A stretch of DNA of 64,000 bases from Setomelanomma holmii (Eukaryota > Ascomycota > Dothideomycetes > Pleosporales > Phaeosphaeriaceae): positions 178,744 to 242,743 of the forward strand of contig ML978197.1 in assembly GCA_010015745.1 (NCBI GenBank), given 5' to 3'. Below are positions 54,590 through 64,000 of this stretch, piece after piece (the stretch's first letter is position 1; every line of letters starts with the position of its first letter). The notes beneath the pieces are model-generated. The model searched no databases. It was not told where the DNA came from and saw only the letters and a program-made list of their open reading frames with translations. The translations under genes were made by a program, and so were the position numbers.

Positions 54590-55310
54590 TTGTGGAATGG
54601 TACGACGGCATGCGGTTGTAGGTACGCGGGACATAGATCCCGCTGAGCCGCTTCCTCCGATGAGGTAACCGTGTTACTATTGGCGCACAGGATTTTCTCT
54701 AACTTCTTAGCTACAAAGCGTTTTCCATTGCGGATGGATCGACAGGTAGTGACAGTCTGGATGAACAGGGCGCTTGCGCTCTGGAAACAGCTGCATGATA
54801 GTCTCTGCGCCGGGCCAGCCAGCGCGCAGACAGTGTTCTCGCCCAATGGACTGAACTCTGTTTCTTAGAAAAAGTCTTGTTTCGCGGTCGACACTTGCAT
54901 AACATCCTTGTACCCAGCGTCTTCGATCTGTCGCTTCGGCCCTTCCGGCCGGCTTGTCAGAAACACCCGCAGCGGGACACCTGCCAACGACGGCGCCACG
55001 TGCGCGCCACAGCCAGCTGCTGCAAGGATGATGCGGACCCTGTCGCACTCGTCCAGCCAGCACATCGACGACGCCGTAGGGCACCATAGCGGGCGCCAGT
55101 CGAAGTGCTGCCACTGATCGCGCAACGACTGGTTGACAATGGCCCGGCGCTCTGGAACAACATCGCTGATGTGCTGCCGCGATGCTCCTCACAGACTTGC
55201 CTGCACGGCCAACGTCGCCGCTGCCGTGCGATTGTCGACTTGCTTGCCTGTGCCCGTTAGACCGCGCAGCCCGAAAATGCACCGCTTGTGAGGACGTCGA
55301 CGCGCGTGTC
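54590..55310 (-). pseudogene. NACHT-type NLR (STAND NTPase) fragment, frameshifted
   Basis: In scattered frames the NACHT order can be read: STIA near 55245 (end of a P-loop region), AIVNQSLRDQWQH near 55115, SMCWLDECDRVRIILAAAG (Walker B and beyond) near 55060, LRVFLTSRPE near 54960, then LFIQTVTTCRSIRNGKRFVAKKLEKIL and SNTVTSSEE near 54700. These match the NTPase core of fungal NACHT-WD40/ankyrin allorecognition proteins. Frames change at least three times. The sensor repeats are not found. Confidence 0.6.
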
Positions 55311-55360
55311 GGGGAGGTCGGTGGCTTTGTGCTGCTTTGCGTACGAGTTGAAGGGCGCGT

Positions 55361-55396
55361 CGGCAGCGTACGGCAGCGTACGGCAGCGTACGGCAG
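55361..55396. repeat. 10-bp tandem repeat (cggcagcgta)
   Basis: Three perfect copies and a partial fourth. They lie just upstream of the NLR remnant. Confidence 0.8.
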
Positions 55397-55733
55397 CTGT
55401 GCGAGTGCGTCTTGAGCGTGTCTGGATCCGCTAGCCACTAACGAGCATCTGAGCTGTTCGCCCCCCCTTCCCCCTCCTCCCCTCTCCCATTATTGGAAGA
55501 GCTGGCAGGCTGGTGAGTGAGAGAGCTCATGCCGGCCGCACGAATGCTCAATGTGTATGTTGTTAGCAGCAAGCGAGTGTGCAACAACTAGCACGTGCTG
55601 ACTAACAATGGAGTCCTGCAGGAAAAGCATAGCGGACGCTGCTCGCAGTGGCGTTTCGCAAAGCAGCGCTGACCCCGCAGCTGGGAGGAGGGGCTGCGTT
55701 ACGCGGCCGGCTGCAGTAGATGAGCACCCTCCA

Positions 55734-57158
55734 CGCGGGCGCAAAAAAACCCTGCACACCAAAACCACGCTAAAAAATGAACGTTCACAATTCTCCCACC
55801 ACAACCACGGTACTTTACACCACCACCAATTAATACAAAATACTATGGCTGACTAGGATAATCGTAATCAACATGAAATGCCTATTCGTGCAAAAGTTTG
55901 AGGTGCAATTGAATTCCTGGAGGCTAAAAAGATACCGTACTTCAAGCAGGATGTCTTTGATCACTTTGCCGTCTCGCACCGTCAGGGATGGGCCATGATA
56001 TCTAAGGCTTTCGAAGACCACCGTCACCATAGAGCTGAGGGCGAGGAGCGCCGTGGGAGACCTCGTTTAATCAGTAATTGGCACCTCAAAGAGATGGATA
56101 GGATCATAAAAGAGGATGGCTTTGAGGCGCACGCTCTCTTGTGGCACGATCTTGCTTATGAGGTCGGCCTTGAAGGCCTTGACTCTCGTACAATTGCTCA
56201 TGCAATGGGCAATATTATGAGCTATCACAAGTGTATTGCATGCCAAAAGAAGTGGTGTAATAAGAAGCTTGCAAAGGACCGTAAGGCTTGGGCTGAGCTC
56301 ATGAAAGATCGCTATCCTGAGCCTTCTGATTGGTACAGAGTCCGCTTTTCTGATGAGGTGCATTGGGCGATCGGTCCTCAAGGCTCTATCTATATAGTAC
56401 GTAAGCCTAGAGAGCGCTACTGCAACGATTGTATACAACAGAGAGAGGAGAAAGATGACCGAGAGAAGGTCCTCAAACGAGTACACGCTTGGGCTGCAAT
56501 TGGACACAACTTCAAGAGCGATCTCACCTTCTACGAGATCAAGAGCAACACCAATGGCAAGATGACGCAGCGCGCATATATTGACCAATTCCTTGAGCCT
56601 GTGGTTAAGCCTTGGCTCGAGCGAGGAGACGACTTTGTACTTGAAGAGGATGGCAATTCTGGCCACGGTCCAGGCTAGTGCAACATTGTACGCAAGTGGA
56701 AGCAGGATAACAAGCTTGAGCACTACTTTAACTGCCACTCAAGCCCTGACTTTGCACCTATTGAGAACTGCTGGCAACCACCAAAGCAATACGTCAAGAA
56801 ATTCCCTCACTGAGATGAGAACGACATCAGAGAACTAGCCCTTGAGAGCTGGGAGAAGGTCACTCAAAAGTTTATAGACGAGAGAGTAGAGACCATGCCA
56901 CAAAGGCTGAAGGACTGCATTGAAATGGAGGGCCAGATGACTGGCTGGTAAGCTCATTTGGTGGAGAAAACTGTAATCTCAACACCAGAAAAAGCCTGTA
57001 TATACCCATCTACTCCTAAGCGAGCAACCCCACAGAGTTGAGCCTCTTATCGTGCTGCTGCATCTCCAAAATCGGGTGTACTCTGACTCTCCATAGTAAA
57101 TTTGGTGGTGTTGAGCAACGCCAAGAAAACTCGGTGTGCGGGGTTTTTTGCGCCCGCG
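55734..57158 (+). mobile_element. mariner-type (IS630-Tc1 superfamily) transposon with RIP-type stops
   Basis: Inverted ends begin CGCGGGCGCAAAAAA at 55734 and 57158 (the right end is followed by TA, the left preceded by CA). The plus frame reads AIEFLEAKKIPYFKQDVFDHF, RQGWAMISKAF and RGRPRLIS (N-terminal DNA-binding part). Then come VRFSDEVHWAIGPQG (first Asp), RVHAWAAIGHNFKSDLTFYE, LEEDGNSGHGPG (second Asp), TAG, DFAPIENCWQPPKQYVKKFPH (third acidic residue), TGA where TGG fits, and DENDIRELALESWE. A TGA after IRAKV completes three nonsense codons. The element is dead but its catalytic residues are all present. Confidence 0.82.
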
Positions 57159-57317
57159 TACCCTCTTCTCCATATCACATCAGCACTCGTCAGGTGATTC
57201 TGCATTGCATCTCGATGCGAAGAAGCCCCTCACGTCATCATATTCCAGTCTTTCATAGCTGACGTATCTTAGACAACCGGCTATTCACATCTTTACCCAT
57301 CTAGGTTGGTCATCGTC

Positions 57318-58060
57318 ATGGAAGCGGGTGGCCTCGCTACTGGCATTGTCGCGCTTGCTGGCCTCTTCAATAATGCCGTAAACTGCTTCAAGCACGTTCA
57401 GCTAGACTGCCGCTTTAGCACCAACTTTCGACCCAGGTGACTCAAGCCGGATGACGCGAGGCTACGGTGATCTCAAAGACGCTCGATCGCTGCGAAAGGA
57501 AACATTCCAGAAAGGAAACACACCCAAGGCTGAGGGCGTACTAGGCCAGATCCTGAAGCTGTTTGCTGATGCGGAGAAAAAAGCGTTCCGTAAGACTGGA
57601 CGACTGGGTCCTCGCCGTCCTCAACATTGCCAAAGACATGGACGACTTAGGCCAGTCCTTGCATGGGAAAATGCGTAAGCTTCGTACCAGGCGTCGATAT
57701 GTGGAGCATCGCTGCATCAGAACGCGAAGTGGGTGTTGCACAAGGACAAGCACGTCAGGAGGCTGATCGAAGATGCCATGGATCTGGTCAGGTGAAGTGG
57801 GTGTTGTATGAGGACAAGTACTTCAAGAAGTTGACCGAAAACCTTATAGACCTGGTCAGCGCCCTTCCAGAAGTGTTTCCAACTGTCAAGCAAGAGCAAC
57901 TCAAACCTGCAAAGTCGAAGTTTCTGGAATTGGCATGGAGAGCCTATCTGCCCTGATTGGCATCGTCCAGTCCCAAGATAAAGACTTGGAGGCTGCAATG
58001 ACCGCAGCTATGAGATTTGCTGCAGGTGAATCTGAAACATGGAAAAAGTTCTTTCAATGA
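57318..58060 (+). pseudogene. HeLo-domain (HET-s/LopB-like) gene fragment with internal duplication
   Basis: ATG 57318 opens MEAGGLATGIVALAGLFNNAVNCFKHVQLD, the start of HeLo membrane-active domains. After two TGA codons the same gene continues in other frames: GVLGQILKLFADAEKKA near 57535, KWVLYEDKYFKKLTENLIDLV and EVFPTVKQEQLK near 57795-57900, then MESLSALIGIVQSQDKDLEAAM near 57932. A 68-bp stretch is duplicated, so KWVLHKDKHVRRL at 57727 precedes KWVLYEDKYFKKL at 57795. HeLo domains are the cell-death effectors of fungal NLR and HET proteins. Only a wreck remains. Confidence 0.7.
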
Positions 58061-58779
58061 TTTATGGTCTGAACGCAGGGCAAGCAGAGCACCACATTCA
58101 ACAGTTGCAGTAGCAAGATTGCGAACCAGCCGGCAAGCATGGCTATTCATGGAGTCAGGCTACAAAATATCAGCCCTAATTATATCGCGGTATCCACAGT
58201 TATTTTAGCCGGAATGACGGAACTCTATTGCTTCTAGGCTATCAGCTGGTGATGAAATTTACGGAATTCCATTTGGCAAGTCGCAGTTTGCAGCGGTGAA
58301 TGCGTGCCTTTGCAACCAGACCGATGGACGTTGTTGTCACATTCGATAATGTCATGATAAGAGACCGCCCTACAACTCTTTGACCTGCACAGTATGCACA
58401 GTAACAGGCAACGCAGCGGAACGATCAGGCCAGGCACAAATCTGCAGTGCTTTCATTGGTGCTGGCGCGCAAAGGTCATGTTCAGCCCTAAGGAGTAAGC
58501 TGTGCAGTCTTATAAGGCTGAATTATTAACCATGTAAGCACCCTGGGTAGCGAGAGATGCTGTCTCGCGCTAGCCAGTCTTAGCCGACATACAATTCAAA
58601 AGTATTAGGTCGCATGCTTACTCCGTGTGAAACCTTGCACGACAGCACCTACAATACTTTAGCAATTTCTACGTAATGATGCAACCTTAGGAGGCTCTAA
58701 AACTGCGTATTTGTATGCTTCATACGCAGTAAGATGTTATAATGCTACCATAAGGGAATGAGAACGTTTTGCGATAAAA
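58061..58779. other. no recognisable gene
   Basis: Decayed DNA between the HeLo remnant and Copia C. No TE terminus was found, so the left end of Copia C is not fixed. Confidence 0.3.
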
Positions 58780-61700
58780 TAAGGCACTCTACAGAACAGG
58801 CGCGGAAGATGTCAGATGTGAGAGATCTGGATCTCGTCGTCGAGGAGCATTGTTCTGTCGTCGATCCGGGATATAGCTATCGATGTAGCCAACATCGTCA
58901 TTCCACCCCCCAGGTGGTGTGTGTGAGGAGTCTCTCAAAGCAGATGACTCCTGCAACAATTGTTGTTCAACTGGATCAGGCGAAGTAGGTCGATCTCCAT
59001 CAAATGGAGAGGCGCCGCAGGTATCATAGCTATGGCAAAGCTCAGGGCTACTGCGAGCGGTGGTTACAGGAGACGGTAGCTGTTTGTCCTGATGTTTTTG
59101 AGGGGAAGTTGTAGCAGTCTCTTGATGCGTAACTATTGGCTGAGCAACTGCAATAGTATCACCATCGTATTCCTCCTCAGGAATATAGACTGTCTTCACA
59201 ATGCGAGAACCTACTCGCTGAGCAGACGGCTTGTTCTTGTAAAGCTCGTTGATAAATCGTACGTCGCGTACGCGGATAACACGTTGCGTATTAGGTAGCC
59301 ACACTCGATAGATGTTTGAGGCGTCATAGCCAATAAGGAAGCCCTCAATGGTACGGTCTTCGAGTTTGTCTCCTTTTGGCAGGTGCTTGTTGAGCACAAA
59401 TCCACGGCTTCCAATAATATGGAGTCGAGATAGGTCTGGGCGGAGGTCCAGTGACCATCTCATGTAGTGTGCGCCAGTCGATAGATTTCGTAGGCGTAAT
59501 GTTGAGGAGCCAAGCTGCTGAATACACTAGCTCGTTAGCTAAGTCCTTGGGTAGACCAGCATGGATTCGAAGAACTCTTGCAACAGTCATAATCATGGCT
59601 CCAGCTCTTTCAGCACCCCCCAGCTGGGCAGGTGTGTCAGGAGCTCTGACTTCAACCTTGATACCAGCTGCTTCCAGCTCTTCCTTGGCAGAGGATCCTA
59701 GGCTAGCCTCAGCTTGGCCATAGCCTTCATCTCCATCCATGAAGACAATAGCTACTTGGTAGCTATATACCCGTTCGATCTTGTTAATGAGGCGAGTAAT
59801 AGCAGGAACGACAGTTGTCTTGTGTCGATCTTTGAGAGTACAGATCTCATGGTGTTTTGTGTACTCACATACAGCATGTAGAGCCCAAACATCGCCATTT
59901 TAGCATGGTGAGGCATGCTTCTGAAGTTGGATAATGTCAACAATAATGCGATAGAATAGGCGGCAAGCTGTAACGAGGTCACGTACAACCCTCGTTACAT
60001 CTCGGAATCCGAGCTATATCGGACCGACTCCACATCAGACACTGCGGGGTTTCGAGCCCCTCTCAGGGTCTCCTGGCCCTCTCATATATATAGAGGCTGT
60101 CTCCCAGCGATTACTGTTCAGCAGCTTTTCTGTATTCTTTCGTACAAGACCTATAGGTGGCAATAGTATCTCAGGTCTTCGAGCTCCCACGCACTCCCAT
60201 ATGCCTCTGAGTGAGTTCGCACCGCATACGGGTCTCTTGTCTTACCTGCGTCGTTACACAAGCCATGTCAGCACGAGGACGTCGGCTGACATCTTCCTTC
60301 ATCTTGCCTTGGATACATAGAGTGCACGCATCTGTCTAGTAATCACCCTTGCTATTTGGTCCTATTTTGAGACTAGTAGTAGAGTCAGGAAGATGCTCGA
60401 TAGCCTGAAAGCTTAGATGACCAAGCAGCTGATGAGCTCTCATTGCTGTAACAACTTGAGGTGGCTTTGCTCAAGTAGAATCGGCGGCCATAGCCTAAGA
60501 AGGCTGTCCTCTAACGTCTTGAGCGTCCTGAGCGTCCAGGAACCAGTGGCTCAACTTCCTTGAAGAGTCTGTTTGTCTTAGAGTTAAAGTGAACCTTCTT
60601 GCAACAGCTAAGACTGAAGATATTAGCAATAAATCCTAGGATAAATGCCACTTTTTTGAGCGTGATTGAGGCTGTCACATCGCCTTTTCTCACGTCAAGT
60701 GTTACCTCTCCCTAGGCCTGAACTTGATACAAGTTGCAGCCTGCTTGCACAGTGTCTTGAGAGGAAGGAAGCCTAGTCTGCTTCCAATTAGACGTGGTCT
60801 TGTTGCAGATATGGATGTTGGAGCCAGGATCTATAACCTATCGGTTTTGCAGTAAGCGATCATGTGTTGATGACGCAGCGTTAGACTGCAGTGGTTGCGT
60901 AAAGTAGGCTGCATTTAACACATATCCGTCTAAACTGTTGTCATCTCTTGTTTCAGTGTGGTAGGTCTGACGTGATGTAGAGTTATCCTTTCGGCGTTCA
61001 GAAAGCTCAGCTTTAGCTTTCTCCACATCGAATGTCCATCAGATACCTGCATCCTTATAGGCTTTCTAAGCTCTCTTGAGGGTGTCCTTATTGCGAAAGG
61101 CCTCAACAAGCTGAGATAGAGCCTTTGAGCTAGGCTTGAAGTCCTTTGGTCTACCTTTTGCCTCTAGATTAAGCGTAAAGCACAGAAGGATTGAGGAATG
61201 AAGTCCACAGACACAAGTTGAACGTCCCTTCGGCTTTGGTGCCTGCTTAGTAATCGATAGGGAGGCTTAGGTTGTGAAACTGCCTAGCGTCTTAGTTGTG
61301 TTTTGGGCCGTACTAGTAGGTGCCGTTCCCCGATAACGGCTGATCAGTTCCTGTAGAGTAGGCGTCGGCCAAAGTTTGTTTGCTTCGCCTTGCTCTATAG
61401 CAAGGAACTGCGCTTGCGCCTATGCCTCATCTCTAGAGTCCTGTACAGCGTAGATGAATCGCCATTGCGCTCGGGTTTCTGTCATCTCTGGCATGTTCTC
61501 TTGGGCGCATTGAGATATGATTTGCGAGTATTCGTTCAGCCAGGCCTGAACACTCTAGTTCCTTGGCTTCTTCTGAATATCGCTGTACAGGGTAGCAAGC
61601 TCTAGCCTGCGTTGTTGATCTGTGACCTTGAAGTGATTCCAGAGTGTTGTTAGCTGGCTCTGTTGATCGTCATGCTCCGCTCTGTTAATTAAGTGGACAT

Positions 61701-62403
61701 GAGTCGTTGCGACAGTGCGTAAGATCTCAAGGTTGACCTCACCAATCGCCTTCAACATTGACTCCTGACGTTTAGATTTGATCTCCCAGATTTTCCAAGC
61801 ATCTGCAGAACTGTTGTCGGACGGCTCTGCAACAGGTGTTGGAGACTCTGCGGTAGAATCAGGGTTGCAGTACTGTCATACGCCCTTGATAGTAGCGTAT
61901 CGTCGTTTTGCAGAGTACCAAGGTGTCCAGTCAGCAGGACCTTGGAGAATAGTGGTAGCACGAACATGAGTGCTGGTGGTGGCCATAATAGCGAAAGAGC
62001 TGCCTTGCTAGTCGGCAGGGAAGATGAGGTAGAACCTCAAAGGGTGTGAGAAATTATTCCAGAAACAGCATGAAGCGATAGCTAGAAGCTTGTAACAACA
62101 TAACAATGATAAGCGTGCAGAGACGCGCAGGATGATCGTAGAGACACTGTATACGATGAGTGCAACGTGATCAAAAAGAGTGAACAATCTTATTTAAGTA
62201 TCGCAGCGTAGTGCGGGGATACCGGACTCATAACTGTGAGATGTGAGAGGACAGAGCAGACATGAGGGAAGTAGAAGGTTGTTGTATTGAGAGAGCTACA
62301 GAGAGCGATTATATACACAACCACGGTGAGTAAGCAAGTGACAAAGAGTCACGTGAGAGACGCAGTTCACATGTACCTTGTGAACTGAGGTGCCAGGCTG
62401 ACA
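58780..62403 (-). mobile_element. Copia-type retrotransposon C: 5' LTR, gag, protease, integrase; RT missing
   Basis: The LTR is 62403-62235 (169 bp, TGTCAG...CTCACA), followed by primer-binding site 62234-62221 (GTTATGAGTCCGGT). Gag starts at 61986 (MATTSTHVRATTILQGPADW) and runs with several stops through a CVCGLH knuckle near 61215. The protease motif VIDPGSNIHICN lies near 60830 after a TAG in place of TGG. Integrase follows: FMDGDEGYGQAEA, TPAQLGGAERAGAMIM, LVYSAAWLLNITPTK (59740-59470), then after a frame change GFVLNKHLPKGDKLEDRTIEGFLIGYDASNIYRVW. The frame ends at 58789. Reverse transcriptase, RNase H and the 3' LTR are absent. Confidence 0.85.
59969..60258. mobile_element. solo LTR (290 bp) with target duplication CAAGC, nested in Copia C
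   Basis: The ends are TGTAACGA and TCGTTACA (8-bp inverted). CAAGC stands at 59964-59968 and 60259-60263. A TATA-like catatatatag lies near 60085, so it reads plus. The sequence differs from LTR families A and C and may be Gypsy-type, but the internal part is absent. Confidence 0.88.
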
Positions 62404-62439
62404 ATCCAGTTCAGGTAAGAGGTGCTTGATAAGGTGAAG

Positions 62440-62747
62440 AAGCAGCATCAGTCAGGTTTGTTTACCCAACTGTTCTCGCAGTAGTATTTGTAGTATAGGT
62501 GTAGGCAAACTGCAGGGTAATAGATAGGCGAGTCATCAAGTGTCTTATAGTAGTCAGCTGCCTTATGCCAAGCAGCGATGAGGTTGATTCTCAGGTGGTC
62601 CTCAGGTGCCTCAGCGTGAGCGTTGAAGTTGACGCTCTCGTACGCTTGAACGCGCTCTTCGACTCGATTAAGAACGTGCTCGTACACTGGTATGACCTTG
62701 TAAATAGCGCCGTATATGCCATCCTTACTGCGGCACTCAAGACGTAG
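62440..62747 (-). mobile_element. hAT fragment (copy 7), interrupted by Copia F
   Basis: The minus frame reads LRLECRSKDGIYGAIYKVIPVYEHVLNRVEERV, AEAPEDHLRINLIAAWHKAADYYKTLDDSPIYYPAVCLHLYYKYYCENSW. It matches the region LSINLRADWSKANDYYDKLDISPAYYVPV of hAT copy 6. The 5' part is cut off by the LTR that starts at 62748. Confidence 0.75.
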
Positions 62748-64000
62748 TGTCACGGTTTGGAGTCTCTCCTGCCGCACTGCGCAGTGGCACCTCACCCAAG
62801 GTGAGGTGAGACTGCCTTCTCTACACTAGCGCTGCTTACAGCCCCCAACTATATGTACTGTTTTGTAGCTTCACACAATACAACCTCAGTTCAATCCTTC
62901 AATTCTTCCTGCATGCGCACTGTTCACCCACCGCGACAGTTATGAGCCCGGCTGCAACCTAAGGATTGTTCTCACTAGCTGCAATCGTCACTCTGCTTGA
63001 GTCGCACGTTGCTATACCGCGTCCACCACAACGCACCTGTTACCGCGTCTACCACAACGCACATTGCCTGGATCTCTGCCTGAATCCAATCACACACGAC
63101 TATAGCCTCAACTATGGCTACTGAGTTTGATCCCGCAGTGACGCGTGTCACTGTTATACTGAACACGCCTGACGACTGGTTCACCTGGTTGTTCATTCGC
63201 CGAGACGTTGCCAACCGCCACGGTCTCTGGCAGTACATCAATCCTGACATAGCTAGGGAGCTTCTCCCTGCGCTGACTGAGGCTACTGAGCCTCAACTCG
63301 TCGACCACAAGGCTGGAGCTACTAGGCTCTCTGACCTGAATGCAGACGATCGAGAATCCTACCAATGGGAATGCGATCGATGGGAGCGCCGCCGCTCCGA
63401 GTACCGCACCAAGAAGAAGGCTATGGCCGACCTGAACACGGACATCAGCAAGACGATTGCTGTACGCCACATACACCTGATTAAGGATCACGAGACACCC
63501 TACGACCGACTAGTCGCTCTCAAGAAGTTCCTTTGTCCAACCGACGCGACTTGCCGCCGCGAGCTTGCTGACAAGTACAACACTCTCAAGACTGCTCCAC
63601 GAGCCGCAAAGAAGGTCGAGCAATGGCTAGCTGAATGGATACACATTACAGCTCAAGGCAAGGCTGTCAGTCTGCCAGAAACTGACGGCAATCGGCCACA
63701 AGAAGACTTTCTGATTGCCTGCAAGGCACTCGATCAAGAGTACGCCACGTCCTGCCTACGCGAGATCTTCAAGCATGAAGCGCGAGGCACCACTGCTGAG
63801 ATCTTATCTCTGGAGACGTACGTCGCGGAGATGACCACCTATCTACGCCGCACGAAGCCTCACTCCACTGGCCTAGCGGTATCCGCTGCGGAGCTTGGAA
63901 TTGCAAACCCAACTGAGCCTCCATCAACCAGTCGAGGTCACCGTGATGGCGCTCGACCGACGCCTACCTGCATCTGTGGAAAGAAGCATTGGTACACTGA
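62748..64000 (+). mobile_element. Copia-type retrotransposon F, 5' end, runs off right edge
   Basis: The 5' LTR is 62748-62938 (191 bp, TGTCACGG...CGCGACA, with an actatatgta TATA-like site). The primer-binding site GTTATGAGCCCGGC starts at 62939. The leader is followed by an open gag frame from 63114 to the window end. The left LTR boundary is judged from the break in hAT copy 7 and the TGTC/GACA ends. Confidence 0.75.
63114..64000 (+). CDS. Copia gag polyprotein, N-terminal 295 codons, open to window end
   Basis: ATG 63114 opens a frame with no stop through 64000. The protein is hydrophilic and helical (DDWFTWLFIRRDVANRHGLW, ELLPALTEATEPQLVDHKAG, WECDRWERRRSEYRTKKKAM, YDRLVALKKFLCPTDATCRRELADKY, TAEILSLETYVAEMTTYLRR). 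It ends in a zinc-knuckle start, PTCICGKKHWYT, the CxCGxxH form of fungal Copia gag. The layout (capsid-like helices, then knuckle) matches gag of elements A and C here. It is the only retroelement frame in the window without a nonsense codon, so the insertion may be recent. Protease and polymerase would lie beyond the edge. Confidence 0.8.
   Translation, partial: MATEFDPAVTRVTVILNTPDDWFTWLFIRRDVANRHGLWQYINPDIARELLPALTEATEPQLVDHKAGATRLSDLNADDRESYQWECDRWERRRSEYRTKKKAMADLNTDISKTIAVRHIHLIKDHETPYDRLVALKKFLCPTDATCRRELADKYNTLKTAPRAAKKVEQWLAEWIHITAQGKAVSLPETDGNRPQEDFLIACKALDQEYATSCLREIFKHEARGTTAEILSLETYVAEMTTYLRRTKPHSTGLAVSAAELGIANPTEPPSTSRGHRDGARPTPTCICGKKHWYT

Noticed and set aside
54707..55438. 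243-codon minus-strand open frame rich in Arg, Ala, Ser and Thr
   Set aside because: It overlaps the NACHT remnant in a different frame and has no domain. High GC content makes such frames long by chance.
56067..56738. 223-codon minus-strand frame with hydrophobic runs
   Set aside because: It is the antisense of the mariner transposase reading frame, whose catalytic motifs are clear on the plus strand.
60040..60070. gggtttcgagcccc, resembling a tRNA T-arm
   Set aside because: It lies within the 290-bp solo LTR, and no acceptor stem, D-arm or anticodon arm can be placed around it.
63108..63491. 127-codon minus-strand frame
   Set aside because: It is antisense to the intact Copia gag frame.

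Overview
The window is nuclear DNA of a filamentous ascomycete. The evidence is short spliceosomal introns (about 46-77 nt, GT...AG with CTRAC-type branch sites), a HET domain, fungal plant-cell-wall enzymes (GH12, PL9), an FMN-dependent dehydrogenase with a cytochrome b5 domain, and fungal families of hAT, Tc1/mariner, pogo and Copia elements. A Dothideomycete is my best guess, but the sequence alone does not prove it.

Layout. From 1 to about 13.1 kb the region is gene-dense. It holds a HET-domain gene running off the left edge, a small secreted cysteine protein, a two-AN1-finger Cuz1-like protein and a Pus4 tRNA pseudouridine synthase (the last two divergent). Then comes a run of catabolic or secreted functions: a Dal5-type permease, a flavin monooxygenase, a PL9 pectate lyase, a GH12 glucanase and a cytochrome b2-like dehydrogenase. 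All of these except GH12 carry one or a few inactivating lesions. From 13.5 to 32 kb the DNA is decayed: a BNR/sialidase-like remnant cut by a hAT element, a dynamin-like pseudogene, a PD-(D/E)XK-like ORF, several unknown broken genes, minisatellites, a 40-N assembly gap and the 5' half of a Copia element.

From 32 to 43 kb there is an island of intact genes: a DHA2-type MFS exporter, an APH-type kinase divergent from it, and a nitronate monooxygenase. The broken N-terminus of a PLP-dependent decarboxylase lies beyond them. They could be the remains of a metabolite cluster cut by pogo, hAT and LTR insertions. From 43 to 64 kb almost everything is nested transposons, plus wrecks of allorecognition/NLR-type genes (HET, ankyrin, NACHT, HeLo). 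At the right edge a Copia element still has an open gag frame.

Themes. Nonsense codons in the repeats are mostly TGA/TAG/TAA where CGA, CAA/CAG or TGG is expected, which is the C:G to T:A signature of RIP. The same type of lesion occurs in some single-copy genes nearby. At least three solo LTRs with perfect 5-bp target duplications and one 162-bp hAT MITE with a perfect 8-bp duplication can be delimited to the base. Four Copia-type elements, and the loop of a strange 68-bp inverted repeat, share a primer-binding site complementary to the anticodon arm of initiator tRNA. That implies half-tRNA priming. Boundaries of degraded elements, and all homology calls, come from reading the sequence; no database search was run.
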